Below are positions 37,789-50,900 of a DNA stretch of 64,000 nucleotides, piece by piece (the stretch's first letter is position 1; each line of letters opens with the position of its first letter). The position numbers and the translations under genes are program-made. Below the pieces are notes generated by a model. It saw only the letters and a list, made by a program, of their open reading frames with translations, was not told the origin of the DNA and searched no databases. Source of the stretch: Gordionus sp. m RMFG-2023 (lineage: Eukaryota; Nematomorpha; Gordioida; Chordodea; Parachordodidae); NCBI RefSeq assembly GCF_954871325.1, contig NC_088776.1:48812569-48876568 (forward strand). The letters run 5' to 3'.

Positions 37789-38997
37789 TTAATTTGCGGT
37801 GGATGTTATTATTTCTTCTAGCAATGTTCTCATAGGTTTCACGTTTCGAAATAAAGGCGGATTGGGAGCTGATAATGGTGACAATCCTACATGAAAATTA
37901 TGTTAAAAATTTATTTATTTTATAGGATACAAATGTTAAACATGTAAATACAATCAAAATCATGCTTGAACTTGAATGTAATAGGATTTCAAATAATATA
38001 AAAAAAAAATATTAATGGTATATAACATTATAAAAATGCTCTAACTATGAATGTAGAGTAAGGCTGTGGTAATAATTATCGAATTTTGAATCACGATTTA
38101 AAAGTCAATATCAAATTATTTATTTTCTACCCGATATAAAAATATTTTTTGAATTTTACCATTTTATACCTTTCAAGATTCGATATTAAGATATAGTCTT
38201 AAAACATAAGATCAACTAAATTAATTATGCCAGTGACGTACGTCACTCACTAGGGAGGAATTATTAGGAGTATAGAGTCCCCCACAATTTTATTCGAAAT
38301 ATACAAATCTTGAAGCAAAATATTAAAAGAATATATTGATTTATAATAATCTTGTTTAGCATTATGATTGAACCCCGGCAAACTAAAGACGCCTATGTTT
38401 TAGATATTATTATATATAAGAAAAAAAAGAGAAGAAACACATTTGGGACGAACTACAAATTACGAAACAACATTTAAAATTAAGTAAATAAATTTTTACT
38501 ATTAAATCGATTTTCAAAATTATAGTAATTAACGCTATGGCACGGCGAATATGAATTTATATTAAGATAATTGGGTCTTTCTAATTTTTTATCTAAACAA
38601 AAATATGAATATTATAATATTAAATAATTATAATTAATTAACCTTCATAATCCACGAAGTGGTTAGAGTTTGAAGAATCATAAATCGTTTTACGAAATAT
38701 TTGAGCTTAAATTTATTGGAAAAAAATGAATTATATATTTTGAACATCGCCCTATGTCAATATTTCTTATTATTATTTATTATATATAAATAATTTGATA
38801 ATTAACTAACCTGGGTGTTTGGTCATATCTTCTAGCTGTAGATGACTATCATTGGAGGAATTGTTTCCAATATACTTAAAAAATTCAAAGTTTTCAAAAT
38901 TGTCGCCATCCGGGGATCCTCTTATATTATGAACATCTTTTTTATAACCATCATTGGCGTGTAGAAGATGTTTTGTTGATTCATTAAATGAGAGAGA
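37789..38997 (-). CDS. KIF13: KIF13 C-terminal exons
   Basis: Exons 38997-38811 and 37886-37789. The first is Asn/Ser-rich with no recognised domain. The second reads [20 protein letters not shown], then a short acidic tail and a stop. They are assigned by clean acceptors and donors, a phase match (Gly codon split 1/2) and strand, not by strong similarity. If right, the protein lacks the C-terminal CAP-Gly that KIF13B and Khc-73 possess. Further small exons in 38998-42347 cannot be excluded. Confidence 0.6.
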
Positions 38998-41900
38998 CTG
39001 TGATTTTTTTTATTAGTTTTAAATAATTTTATCACTAAATTATTTAATCATTCAGTAGTACTAAAAAATAATGTGCTTCAATATAAAATACCCTTATTCT
39101 ATTTTATGATAGGGAAAATATATATTTTGAGATATTTCGGTAACGATAATTTATTAAATAGAAAAATTAAATTTAAGCTTGCTGAGAACCTCCCTCACCC
39201 TCATCCTTCCATAAACTGTTTGATTGTCAAAATTTGATATATAAAATAGAAGACCCTGAGTCGGTGCTTAAAACATTTACAACTAAAATGTGGGTCATTC
39301 CATGTGAAATCTACCGGTGCTTTGACCACTATTCTTGAAAATAAATGAAACTTTATATATTGGTTAAATAGGTTGTTAATGTTATAAAATCGAATTTTCA
39401 AGAGTTCTAGCTAACCGATGACTGGGCTTATGAGCCTTCAAAGTCTAAAGCGTGATCTTGATTTAACCAATCTCAAATTAATTAAAAAATATGTTATAAA
39501 AATGTTGAAAATGATGCATCATTTAATAGCTCCTAAAATTTTCCATTGGAAAATATCATTAAAAAAAATAACTTCCACGTTGGAGTATTTTTTAATAATT
39601 TTTTTTTGAGAACTATTTTGTTTAGGCATCCATAATCTATTTTCTCAAGTGAAACTCAAATTTAATTTGGACTTGAACCTATGGTATATTTAGACGATGG
39701 AAACTTATGAGGGCCCTCACCTAATATTCTTAAAACAATTGTCCGAAATGAGATTTGCTTTTTTATATAGCACACCATCAGATTTTTGGTTAGTGCAATG
39801 CGATAAATTAATCTTATTAAGCTCCATTAACTATTACAATGTCAGAAATAACGATCTAACTTAATGTCACAAACCGATTATTTATTACACTGTGCAAATA
39901 CATGAAAAGAAAATAATTTTTTTAGTAAACATCTCATCTCATTTTATATTAACTAACGATAGAGAGCAGCAATGGTTTAACAAACTAGGTTGTAACATAG
40001 TCCAACCAAATTGTATAGGTTGCTACATTTTAATATGGGGAGGCATGGACATTACTATTTATATAGTCAAGACCGACACTAATGTCTTACCTCAATAAAT
40101 CTTATATAGAAGAGCCTAAAAGTAGCTCATATCCCAAACATTCTTCAACCTATCGATCTATTATCAGAGGATAGTCTGATACCTGAAGGATTATTACAAT
40201 CCCCTGAGGATCAGACCAATCCTTACTTGGGACTTCATTCATGTCTCCTAATTTCTATCATACAAAGATTTGATTCGTTTACTAACAGCCAAAATAAGGA
40301 AAATAAAAAAAATACTCAACACTTGAATCGTTTTGTCTACAAATGAACATTTTTTCTCTTAATTTATAAATTATTAAAATTTCTAAGCAAGAAAATCAAG
40401 ATGTACTCAAATAAAGCTAGAAAATTTCCCTATCTTCGTTAAAATATGCATATATAAACCTTTAAATATAAACATAGCTCTTTCTTGGGAACCCAACTAA
40501 AAAAATAGTGGAACCAGTTATATTATCTGTTTGTAATTAGATTTTTATCAATTGATATAATATTATATGTTTTTATAGTTATTTTATAAAGAGTTAAATA
40601 AAAAAAAATTAATATAAATTTCTATTGCTCCCGTTTATGTTGGTCTCTATCGAAATATTAAATAAAATCTTATTTTTAAATTATATATACTCTATTTTGT
40701 GGATTTTTGTTAAATTCCTGAGAGGATAAAGTGTATATGCATACAGTGGCTGTTGTTTTTGATATATCACTGCGATTATCTGTTAAATGGGTAGAGGGTC
40801 GAATAAAAGAATCAGGGTGATGATCCATGGGGGGGGGGGGGGGAGGTGCAGAATTTGGGAATTCATATGCAAAACATAGCTAGATTTGGGATTTCTTTGG
40901 ACAGAACTCAAATATTCTTAGGGAGTAAACGTATAAGACTGTTTCTATTTTAAAAACTATTATTACTAATTTTTACATATTAATTTCACGGTGTAATATC
41001 ATTGTATTTAATAACAGAAAAAATTTCAGTTTATTTTTTCGAAGTTTTTATTTTTTTAACCTTATATCTTACATATCGATCACTATTTCTTTTAAAAAAT
41101 ATTTCAATTTAAATAATGAAGAGCTACATGTTCTTTATAACATTGTTTAACACTAAATTAAATAGGAATTGAGATTATAAAGAAAAGTTAAACAAAAAAC
41201 TAATCAAAAAAGAATTAAAATAATGTAATATTTTAATTAATAATCTACATTTAAGGTCAAAGCATTTTTAAGTGATTCATGAGAGGGATTGAAAAATATA
41301 CGTTCATTTAAGGAGCCAAAATATTGTATACAAAATGTCACGACTAATAGAATGGTTACGATTCATTTAAATTTTATAATTAGCAAAATATTGAATCGAT
41401 AGAAAAGACATTAAAAATTATGAATTTTAGGGTCGATCCCCATAGCCTGCCACCCTGTCTAGATTAAAACTTTTACAAATATAAAATTAAAACTCGTAGC
41501 ACCTTATAGTATTCTCAAAATTTTGAAAAATTCAAATAAAATTTAACAACTTATTTTCTCCAATTTCCTTTTCATCTAATTTTTTAAATATAAAGGTAGC
41601 AACCTGAGTGAGTTTTGGCATCATAAAATGTAGTTTTCTCAAATTTTTTTAAAAAAAATACATTTTCGCGGAAATACTGAAGAAATTATTTTTTCAAAAA
41701 ACAATTATATATTCCGAAAGAGAATTTTAGGGGCTAAAAAATGATATATTATTTATGACATTTCCAACAATATTTTTTAATTAATTTGAGATTCATTAAA
41801 ACTGGATCGTGCCTACCCTTGATTGAAGGCCCATAGCTCCGGATATGATTAAGCTATAGCTTTAAGATTTGGATTTGAGTAAAATTTAACTACTTTTTCA

Positions 41901-44900
41901 AGTATGGTGGTTAAAATTTCGCCCTTTTGATTGATTTTTCATATAATCATTTTATGTTTTCAAAATAAAAAAAAAATTCTTCACAGATCTTTACTTTTTG
42001 AAGATTTTTTTGAGAATGTTTAAACAGAATTTTTGATCAAATTTTACCTATAATTCCAAAATCTTTTATAAGTAAAATATTTGTGATTTTCATGGATAAA
42101 ATTTTATGATTATAATATAAAAATTAAAATATTTTTTTGATAATCTTCTTTAAAAAAAAATCTTCATACTCTGATTTAAACAAAAACTCATCTTAAAACA
42201 AGAATGCATAGCTTTCTATACTCGATGTATTGATTCGTGTGAATTGACAGATTTTGTATGTTGATTTCTCATAGCTAATTCTCTAACAACGAATTCCTAA
42301 TATATATAAAAATATAAGATTTAATAAATAATTTAATTTTTCAAAACCTGTTTGACTTTATCGAAAGATAACAGATTATTTAAATTTGCGATACTCCTCA
42401 TGTACTGTTTTATATAATATTGGTTATTTCCGTCCCCAGTTTTTGGCTCATCTAAATCTCTTTGTGCATCCTCGAATTCATAATCATCCTTATTTTTAGC
42501 GTCATTGTCAGGAAATCCGTTAACAAGACCATCATCATTGATAGGGGAAGCGGCTAAGAGTGCCAAATTTCTAGTGTTTTCCAGATGCTGAGATTCATGG
42601 GGAATACTCGATATTATTTCGTAGGTAACACCGCAGGAAGTTAAAAAGGGTTCCTATATTGTTCCCCGTGATTAAATAAAAATTATTTTAAATTCCAATA
42701 TAATGTTTTATAGCATAATTTAAATATATTTTGATAAGAATTTATGAAAAAGTTTTTTAAAAATATATAAATTTATAGATCTACAACCCCCGTTTTAAAG
42801 CCTACTGTAACGTGTAAAATAGAATGCTGTGGGATTTTGAAATCTCAAGCAAACTCCCCAGGTTAACCGTGAGATTTTATGATGGCTATTATCTATGGAA
42901 AAAATATTTGAATATGATGAATTAACTAAAAAATATATAAATTTACTCCTAAAATTTATGAAGCTAAAGAAATCAAATTTAAAGAAGTTGTTACAATTTA
43001 TAATCATATATATATATAAAGAAAAGGTAAATTTAAATTTATTTTATAATATGATCGCCAAAAAAAAGGAAGTCACATTAGGCCTAGGCAAAGTTATTGT
43101 TATATTTTAAATAAATTGATATGCATTGTGGCCATAGTCCTGATCTCAAGTGGCAGAGATCTATTTTCTTCTTATGGGCACATTTTTTATAGCATACGTC
43201 ATTAAATCTTCTTTTTTATTATTTTCAATATTATAATCCTTGTTGACCTTTTATAATCTTAATTTGGAGAGGTTGTGAATTAAGCATTGAGTTTCTTGAT
43301 TTCCAGATTAATTGCTCTATATTCATGTGAAACGCTTTTATGAATGTCCTAAAAAGAAATTACCATTGGCTTCAACTTGCTCTAGGAAAGTGGATGCATC
43401 AAGTGATATGCCAGTCTCCTTTCCAACACCTTCCGATAGTATATATCCTTTATAGTTCTATGTAAAAATTTTCTTTCTCTGGTCGTAAAGGGGAACATAT
43501 CTTTTGACAATTTGTATTTCCATGCTGTTTTAGGAAATCAATTCCAATATTTTTTTAAATAAACCGCACATCTGGGTGAAAATGTTTTTTCTATAGAAAT
43601 ATGAGTTCTGTGTATTGACGATATTGGGGTTAATTAAAAATATTCAGGAGAACAATTTTTTTTTAAATATGAAAACTATTTGACGGGAAATGCATTCCAA
43701 CATGTATAGAATATCTACACTGTAAATTTCAAACTTTTGTCTAAAACTGTTGAAAAACATCATAATTTATATCCATTTTTATACAAAGAATATAAATTGA
43801 AAAATAGACAAAAGGTTAACCCTTTATTCACAGTTACCGCGAATTCGCGTGTAGGGTAAGGCAAAAAATATGACTTGTATAGGGTAATAAGTCTAAACAT
43901 GCTGGAATTTCGAATTTACAAATCGCGATTCTGAATCTCCACGGATCCCATTCTAAATAAATTTCTAAATCTTGCGGCAATTGAAATTTCGAAATTCCAC
44001 ATTTTCAATTTTATTAAGTCGGACATGATAAAACTCTGTTTGAGTAGGGAAATTTAAAAAAAAAATCTACAAACCCGGGCCAGTCATACTCTCTGCAAAT
44101 TTAAGGAATCCAATCCAATAAACCCGAAAATAAATACTTGTCTAATAATCCTATCCTTTATTTTTTCTGCTAAGGTCAGTTTTTGTGCTAAAACGTTTAC
44201 GCAAATTCTTTTCCGCAACCAAACGTTGATAGAAGCTGGGTGGCTCAATTTAACGCAAAATTTGAGTATAAGGTAAGTTTTTTCGGAAGGCGATGCACTA
44301 GGTGCATTCAGGTAAAGGGAATCGTGGATTGATGAATCCCAAGCGCATATTATTCTACGACACTTTTTAAAATATATATATATTATAAAAGGCATATGTT
44401 TGGTAGGTGCAAAATAAATTAGTTTAATCGGAGCCCTTTAATTTAATCCAATATTCAACTAGATGCCCCAAAGGATTTATTTTTATCAATTACTAGTGTT
44501 TTTAAATAAATGAGTCTTACCAACCTCAACTCCGAGTCCTAGCTGAAAAATAATTTAGTAGATTATTCATTTTGCTTTCGTCGGTTCCAAAGTCATCTCG
44601 AGTCGGCTATAAGGCCACCTTATGCTCTAACGTTATTTTCTATTCCATAAGGAAAATATTTAGTTTTCACTGGATAAAGGTTTTGGTAACAGGAAACAGT
44701 TACAAGGCCTTTAGTAGGAATTTAGGAAAAATTGAAAATAATTTCACTACTCAGTTTTGAACTACAGGTCTCTGGTATCAGAACAAAGTTACAAGATATT
44801 AAATCGATTAAAGTTTAAAAAACGATAATGAATTTTATTTGTAATTCTTTTGTATATATACATTTATATAATTATCCATTTTAACTTCTAATAATATGCA

Positions 44901-47900
44901 ATTTGATTAACCTCGATAATATAATCATGTCGGAAAGTTATAATATAATACAAATAACGTCCTTTTAAAATATATAACGTGACCTTTTAAAATATATCTT
45001 ACAATAATAAATATTCAAATGTAACACAAGAGACTTGGCTAGAGTTTGTCCTAGGACTCCATCTAATTTTACCACAGCGTAAAAGAACAATTTTAAAAAA
45101 AATTAGACTACTATGTTTTGTTTTGTTATAAGATCTTTCACTGGAGTTTGAGCTAAGTCCGCCATTTGTTTCTATACTACAAGGGAAATTTATAAACTAT
45201 AAAACTTTACTTAGCTTTGTTAAAACATTTTGGTATTTGAACAGTTACAAGACTTTTGGTTGCGAGTAAATGATATATAGCGTTGGCCATCATATAACAA
45301 TTTGTTAAATTATATCCAAATTTGAAATATAAGATCCATTTTGATTTTGAAATATATTAATAGAATCACGTGGTGGCTTCCGATATTTTATATATCATAT
45401 CAAACAACCACCTAATTAGATACAGAAAAAAATCCCGATCCTTACTGGATTCGAACCCAGATCTATACGGTAGGAGTTATATACAATCATCGACTAAAGG
45501 ATCAGACGGTACTCGAAACCAACAATTGTTTTGTTTATAAGAACAAATTACGACGCTATCTAATATTTTAATAAAAATATATTTAAAAAAAAATGTTCAA
45601 TGTCAAACATCATTAGCTTTTCTTTGAACTATCTCGTCATTTCCTTTCCCTCCAAGAGGAAAGTTATAAGTGGGAAATTTTTTTTAAGTGTCAGTTTTTA
45701 AATTTATTATTCAGGTATAATAAATTATATTGAATTTTCCTTAATTTTATCCTAACAATTATATATTAAAAAACTGCTATTACTCTAAAGAGTTTTTATA
45801 TTAGTATCTTTGTCTTAACATGCACACTATGTAACTATTTTTTTTATCTCCCCGTTCCCCTTTCTTCCAATATATATCAGGATTATATAGTAGAAAAATA
45901 AAAAAATTTTAAAAAATTTACTACTCAGTTTTGAATAGTGTAAAGATCTTTGGTAACAAAAGGGAATTGTTCTTTGGCTGAAGTTGAACTAGATCCAGCT
46001 ATCTGATTATACTCCACAAGAAAATTGCAAAAATTTAACTAATTTGTTTTGGAAAGCTTTGAGGTTTGGTTTTTTTGAATTACAAAACCCTTGGTCGGAG
46101 TTCAAACTAAGTCCAGTCATCTTTTTTTAGTACATAAGGTAATAAAAAAATTTATAAAAATTGAACCTCAGTTTCTGAAAATTTATTTATCTAAATTTAA
46201 TATTCAGATATATATATATAATACTGAATATTCTTTAATTCATATTTTAACATTTTATATATAATAATTACTTGTAGTTTTAAGTTTGTATAAAAGGCTT
46301 TGAAACTGTTCTCTACTATAAATAATTTTAACGTAGTTGAAAATTAAGTAATAAATTTTTTATATATTTTCCTCGTGACAAATTGATACCGAAGTAAACC
46401 TGAGGTAGTTTTTAAGTCTTTAATTGACTAATCGTCTCAAACTCATCGCCAGAAGTGTTTTTTTTGGCTAAGACTCAGAATTGAGGTGGATAAAATTCTT
46501 CATTTTAACAATATAAATGAAGAGATATTTCATTGGAATATTAAAAAAAAATATTTTTGCCGTCTTTTTTAAAAAAATGTATGCACAACGCAAAATAAAT
46601 TTTCTAGAATAGAATACCATTTTAAATTAGTTATTATTTGATAAAAAAGGCAAAAAAAAGAAACTTAATTAGGAAGAGTCTAATAACATTAATATACTCA
46701 ATGATATTAAATGTCATTAAATATTCTTGTCGACATTCTTTAAAATGGATTAAGCTCTGTACTGGTGATAGGAGTCACCTATTAGAGGCCATTTTATGGT
46801 CTGCACGTTGACTAAATGTCATTTAAGTTTTTATTCAAAAAAAACCTATTTTTTTAAATAGTAAGTGTTTCCGCTGATTTATATGTGTGCACACCTGTAA
46901 TGAATGAATAACAAATCTAGTTAGTATAAAAAAATCACTAGAAGAGTTATAAATCTTACATTAGTAGCTATTTGGCATTCTTTGATTATATTGAGCTTAA
47001 CGAACTCGCTATGGCTGCTCGTATATATTTTATCGCAAGCGGGTTCGCCGAGTAAATAAGAATCTTGGTATATAATCGGCGTGCTATTACCAATCGAAAT
47101 TTCAATTTGATCCAAATCTTGGTCATAATTCGTTGAGTCTTGATATAAATTATCACAAGAACCTTGAGATTCTGATAATTCGGTAGTGTGATCGAGATTG
47201 AGATCCAAAAATATGACGGGTATGTGCTTTTCCATGCCCAAAGGCGGGTTCCTTAAAATGATGATTAAGAAATAGCGCAAAAAGTGATTTTTAAATTTAT
47301 TATTAAACAAAGCAGTTTCTTTTTAAAGAAGGTATTTTAATAGCTATTACCAACCACAATTTTCAGGAATTTTCGATATTTTGTCGACTAATTTCATTGA
47401 ATTATAAATAGACTTAAGAAAATATCAAATCTATTAATTGACCCGTAGTATGACAAAAAAGTGTGTTAGAAAAGATAGGTCTAATTGAATAGAATAATTT
47501 GGTTAACCTTCATTGCGATACATTATTCAGATAGAAAAATTTGGTTAACCTTCATTGCGATACATTATTCAGATTCTCGGTCTTCAAACATATGAGGATA
47601 AACATTTAAAAAAATGAAATTAATACAAAGAAAAAAAAACCAATCAGCTGGTGAACCGGGAATGTCACTTCCTTCGCTTGGTAAGGAGAGCGCGTTTCTT
47701 TCTTCCGTCAGAGTAATCCATTGTTCCATCAAACATTTTTCTCGCATGACATCGTCTTTACTTTTTGCTTTTCATTTATTTATTATTTAAATTTGGGGAT
47801 TTTTTAAAATTAAGAGAAAAAAAGTCTACAATTTAAAAAATTTGTTACACAAGTCAATCGTTAAAATAATTTGCCGGATGAAATAACGTTTACCCCCCCC

Positions 47901-50900
47901 CCCCACCCCTTAAAAAAGAAAATCAAATAGACACTTAAATTTATTTCGATTGATATATTTCTCATGAATTTATTTTAATCCAGAATTGTACATAAATTTT
48001 TAAATTTCTCGCGCAGTCTTTATGGAATTCATATTTCGTTTAAAGGGTAAGAGGTGTGCAGAACGGCAAGTTAAAAAATTGGTGGAGGGGAGGGGGGCAT
48101 CATTGAAATCAGGCGGTAATTTTTGAAGGGAGTTCAAGCCAGTAGCTCAAGGGGGGATATAGAGGATATTGCGACCATTCTAATATAAATTTTAAAAACA
48201 AAAACGACAATAATAGGAAATATAATAAGGTAAATGGCAATCACTCGTTGTATCGGAAAATCTCTGAAGTTCCCTTTCCAAATAGCCCTTGCGTCGTTCT
48301 ATAACTCGGCTCCATTTGTGCCTCAGCCTTTTTAATCCTTTTTCTTGATAGGAGTCAATGACGATCTCGGATTTATTGTCATACGAATCATAAAGTTGCT
48401 TTCCTTTTGTTAATAATTTGAACCGTTAGGTGAAAAAAAATCCCTATGTACTATTCGTCTTAATCTTTGTTCTTAATTCTAGCTAGAGCACCTCTTTTGG
48501 CTATTATTTTATATATTTAAACAAATGTTTAATTAGTTCATTCGTATCAATTTATAATAGAACATAAAATCACTTTCGTTCTTTCTCTTTCTTTCCTTCT
48601 TCCCTCATTTCTTTCATGAATGCCTATTTAAATTAGATTTTTTTTAAATTTTGTTTTCCTATCATAAGGAAAAAAACGAATATTTAAAATAATGATACTT
48701 TCATCTTTCTGCGAAATATTGTTTCGATTTTTAGCACATATCGACAGTAATTTTTCGCTTCTCAAAACGACGCCGCAGAGCACGGGCCCTTGCAGCGTTT
48801 CACACATCAAAGGAAGCTGTCCTGTTTTGCGTGACTGGCTACTCGTCTTTTATTTTTTTTACAAAATTTTGTTTTAAAAAATAAAATGATAAAAAAAGTT
48901 TTTCATGTGTTATAAAAGTCTTTTAAAAGGATATGGGTTGCAATGTACTTAAAGTTATAATATCTAATAAACCATTTTATTTTATGGGTTCAATTAGCGG
49001 TACCGCATTCATCTTAGATAAACATCGCATTGTCTCTTTTTACAATTCAATAAATAAAAGTATATTTTACCTCGTTATTTGTGGCCACGTTGATATCTAT
49101 CGTGACTCTACGCTGCCGACCTTGCCTCAATTGGTAAACGCCACCAGTCCCATTTTTAACAGTGGACAATAAATTAGGATCCTCCGTATCGCTATTGCTT
49201 GCGCTATTGTAATTGGAAGAAGATGATGATTCTGGGATGACTTTCACATCGTTAAAATGCCCTTGATCGTTGAGCTCAGAAATTCTAACCCAAACCTGCA
49301 ATTTGCGTTTAACTTCGTTCCATCTTAAATAATATGAAATTTAAATCACCAGATAAAAATTCAATCTTAGATTAAATTCCCTTATTTAACCTCAAAATAA
49401 GTTAGGAAACAATCACTTATAATCTTTTAGTATATATTTTTTTTGCTAATACTTATGCATCTAAACCTTCAAAAAATTCAAATCAAGGTGCTGAAATAAA
49501 AATCACTATAATTTTATAATCTATTTTATGCATGAAAATCGAACTCAGTATAAAGAAATCAATTAATAAAATATTAATCACCTTTGCGTCAAAGACTTTC
49601 TTTTGGCATTGATATAGTTTTTCCCGATAGAGTTAAATTCATCAATTGGACGACAACTTAAAGCAAGATTTTGGCTAATTTTATTCAAACGAGTATCGCG
49701 CGATAAACTATTTTTGTTCTTGAGGGACAAATCATTTTTGGATATTCCGGATCCAACTATGTTAATGCCACCATCCGCCACCAGTTTTTTCCTGCACCAA
49801 ACCTCGATTGATAACACCGAATCGTTTAAGGACTCCGGGTTTTCTTCGGGATAGTCAAGTCGAAACGTCTGAATTATGTATTCATAAATTCGTAATTTAA
49901 AAATAAAACAATTTACAAATGTTAAGCTATTTTCTGTAAAAAAAATTTTAAGGCAGTGTCCTGGTTCGTCTTATTTCTAATAAACAGTCGTGTGTTTAGA
50001 GGTTTATAGAGCTACCTCTAAACAGCTTTAAAAAGAAAGTTGCTATACATAAACGGTAAATCAGCATCTAAATGAAATATATATATATAACAAATACTAT
50101 TTATTTAATGTTGTACACTAAAAACAAACCCAAAATAGAGTGTCTTAGTATATTCAAAAATAAGACAAACCAGAATATTTTTTATACGATATACTTACGT
50201 TTCTGTGCTTAAATTTGACGGCGCTTCTCTTGTAAGGACATTTATTGGAGCCTCGATTAGTCGTCCTAGCTCCTTTACTATCCTGACCCATTTCCCCAAA
50301 ATATAGATCTTCGGTGCCGAGTTCATCCGAATTAATATTGTTGGAAGGATTTAACTTCCTTTTTTTAAACTTTCTCTCTAGCACTAAAACGGGGGAACTG
50401 AAGCCGGCAGCGGTATAGCAAGGATAAGACATGGAATTGTTCATGAAGCCATTTTTCGCGGGATGATTGAAATTGAAATTCGAATTCGGAACAAAATGTA
50501 AAGTTTTATCGTTCTTAAAATCTTTTTGAGCCGTGGCCCGATTATAAGGTTCAGGAACCTCGTATTGTAAATAAATGGAGTCGGACCGATTAGTTTTCCG
50601 AATGTCTAGGGCCTCCTTGATATTTAGCTGTAAAGTTAAAAAATATAATATTATACATTAGGTAAAATGATATAAATTCTTATCTAAATATTTATAGCAC
50701 AGCAAGAACATACCCAAAACCCAAGGTCCAACCTGAGTTCCAAATTATCAATATTTTTCGTCCCGAACTTCAGAACAATTTTTGTAAAACTCTCTAACCA
50801 TCTATCCACCTATTCACATTTCTCCGAAATCTCATTTTCATAACGAATTTTAAAATATATTTTCAAAAACTTGAGCGAAAACGGTTTCGATTTTGACGGG

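Noticed and set aside
44572-44760. Plus-strand open frame of 62 codons
   Set aside because: It overlaps the degenerate tandem array and has no recognisable domain.
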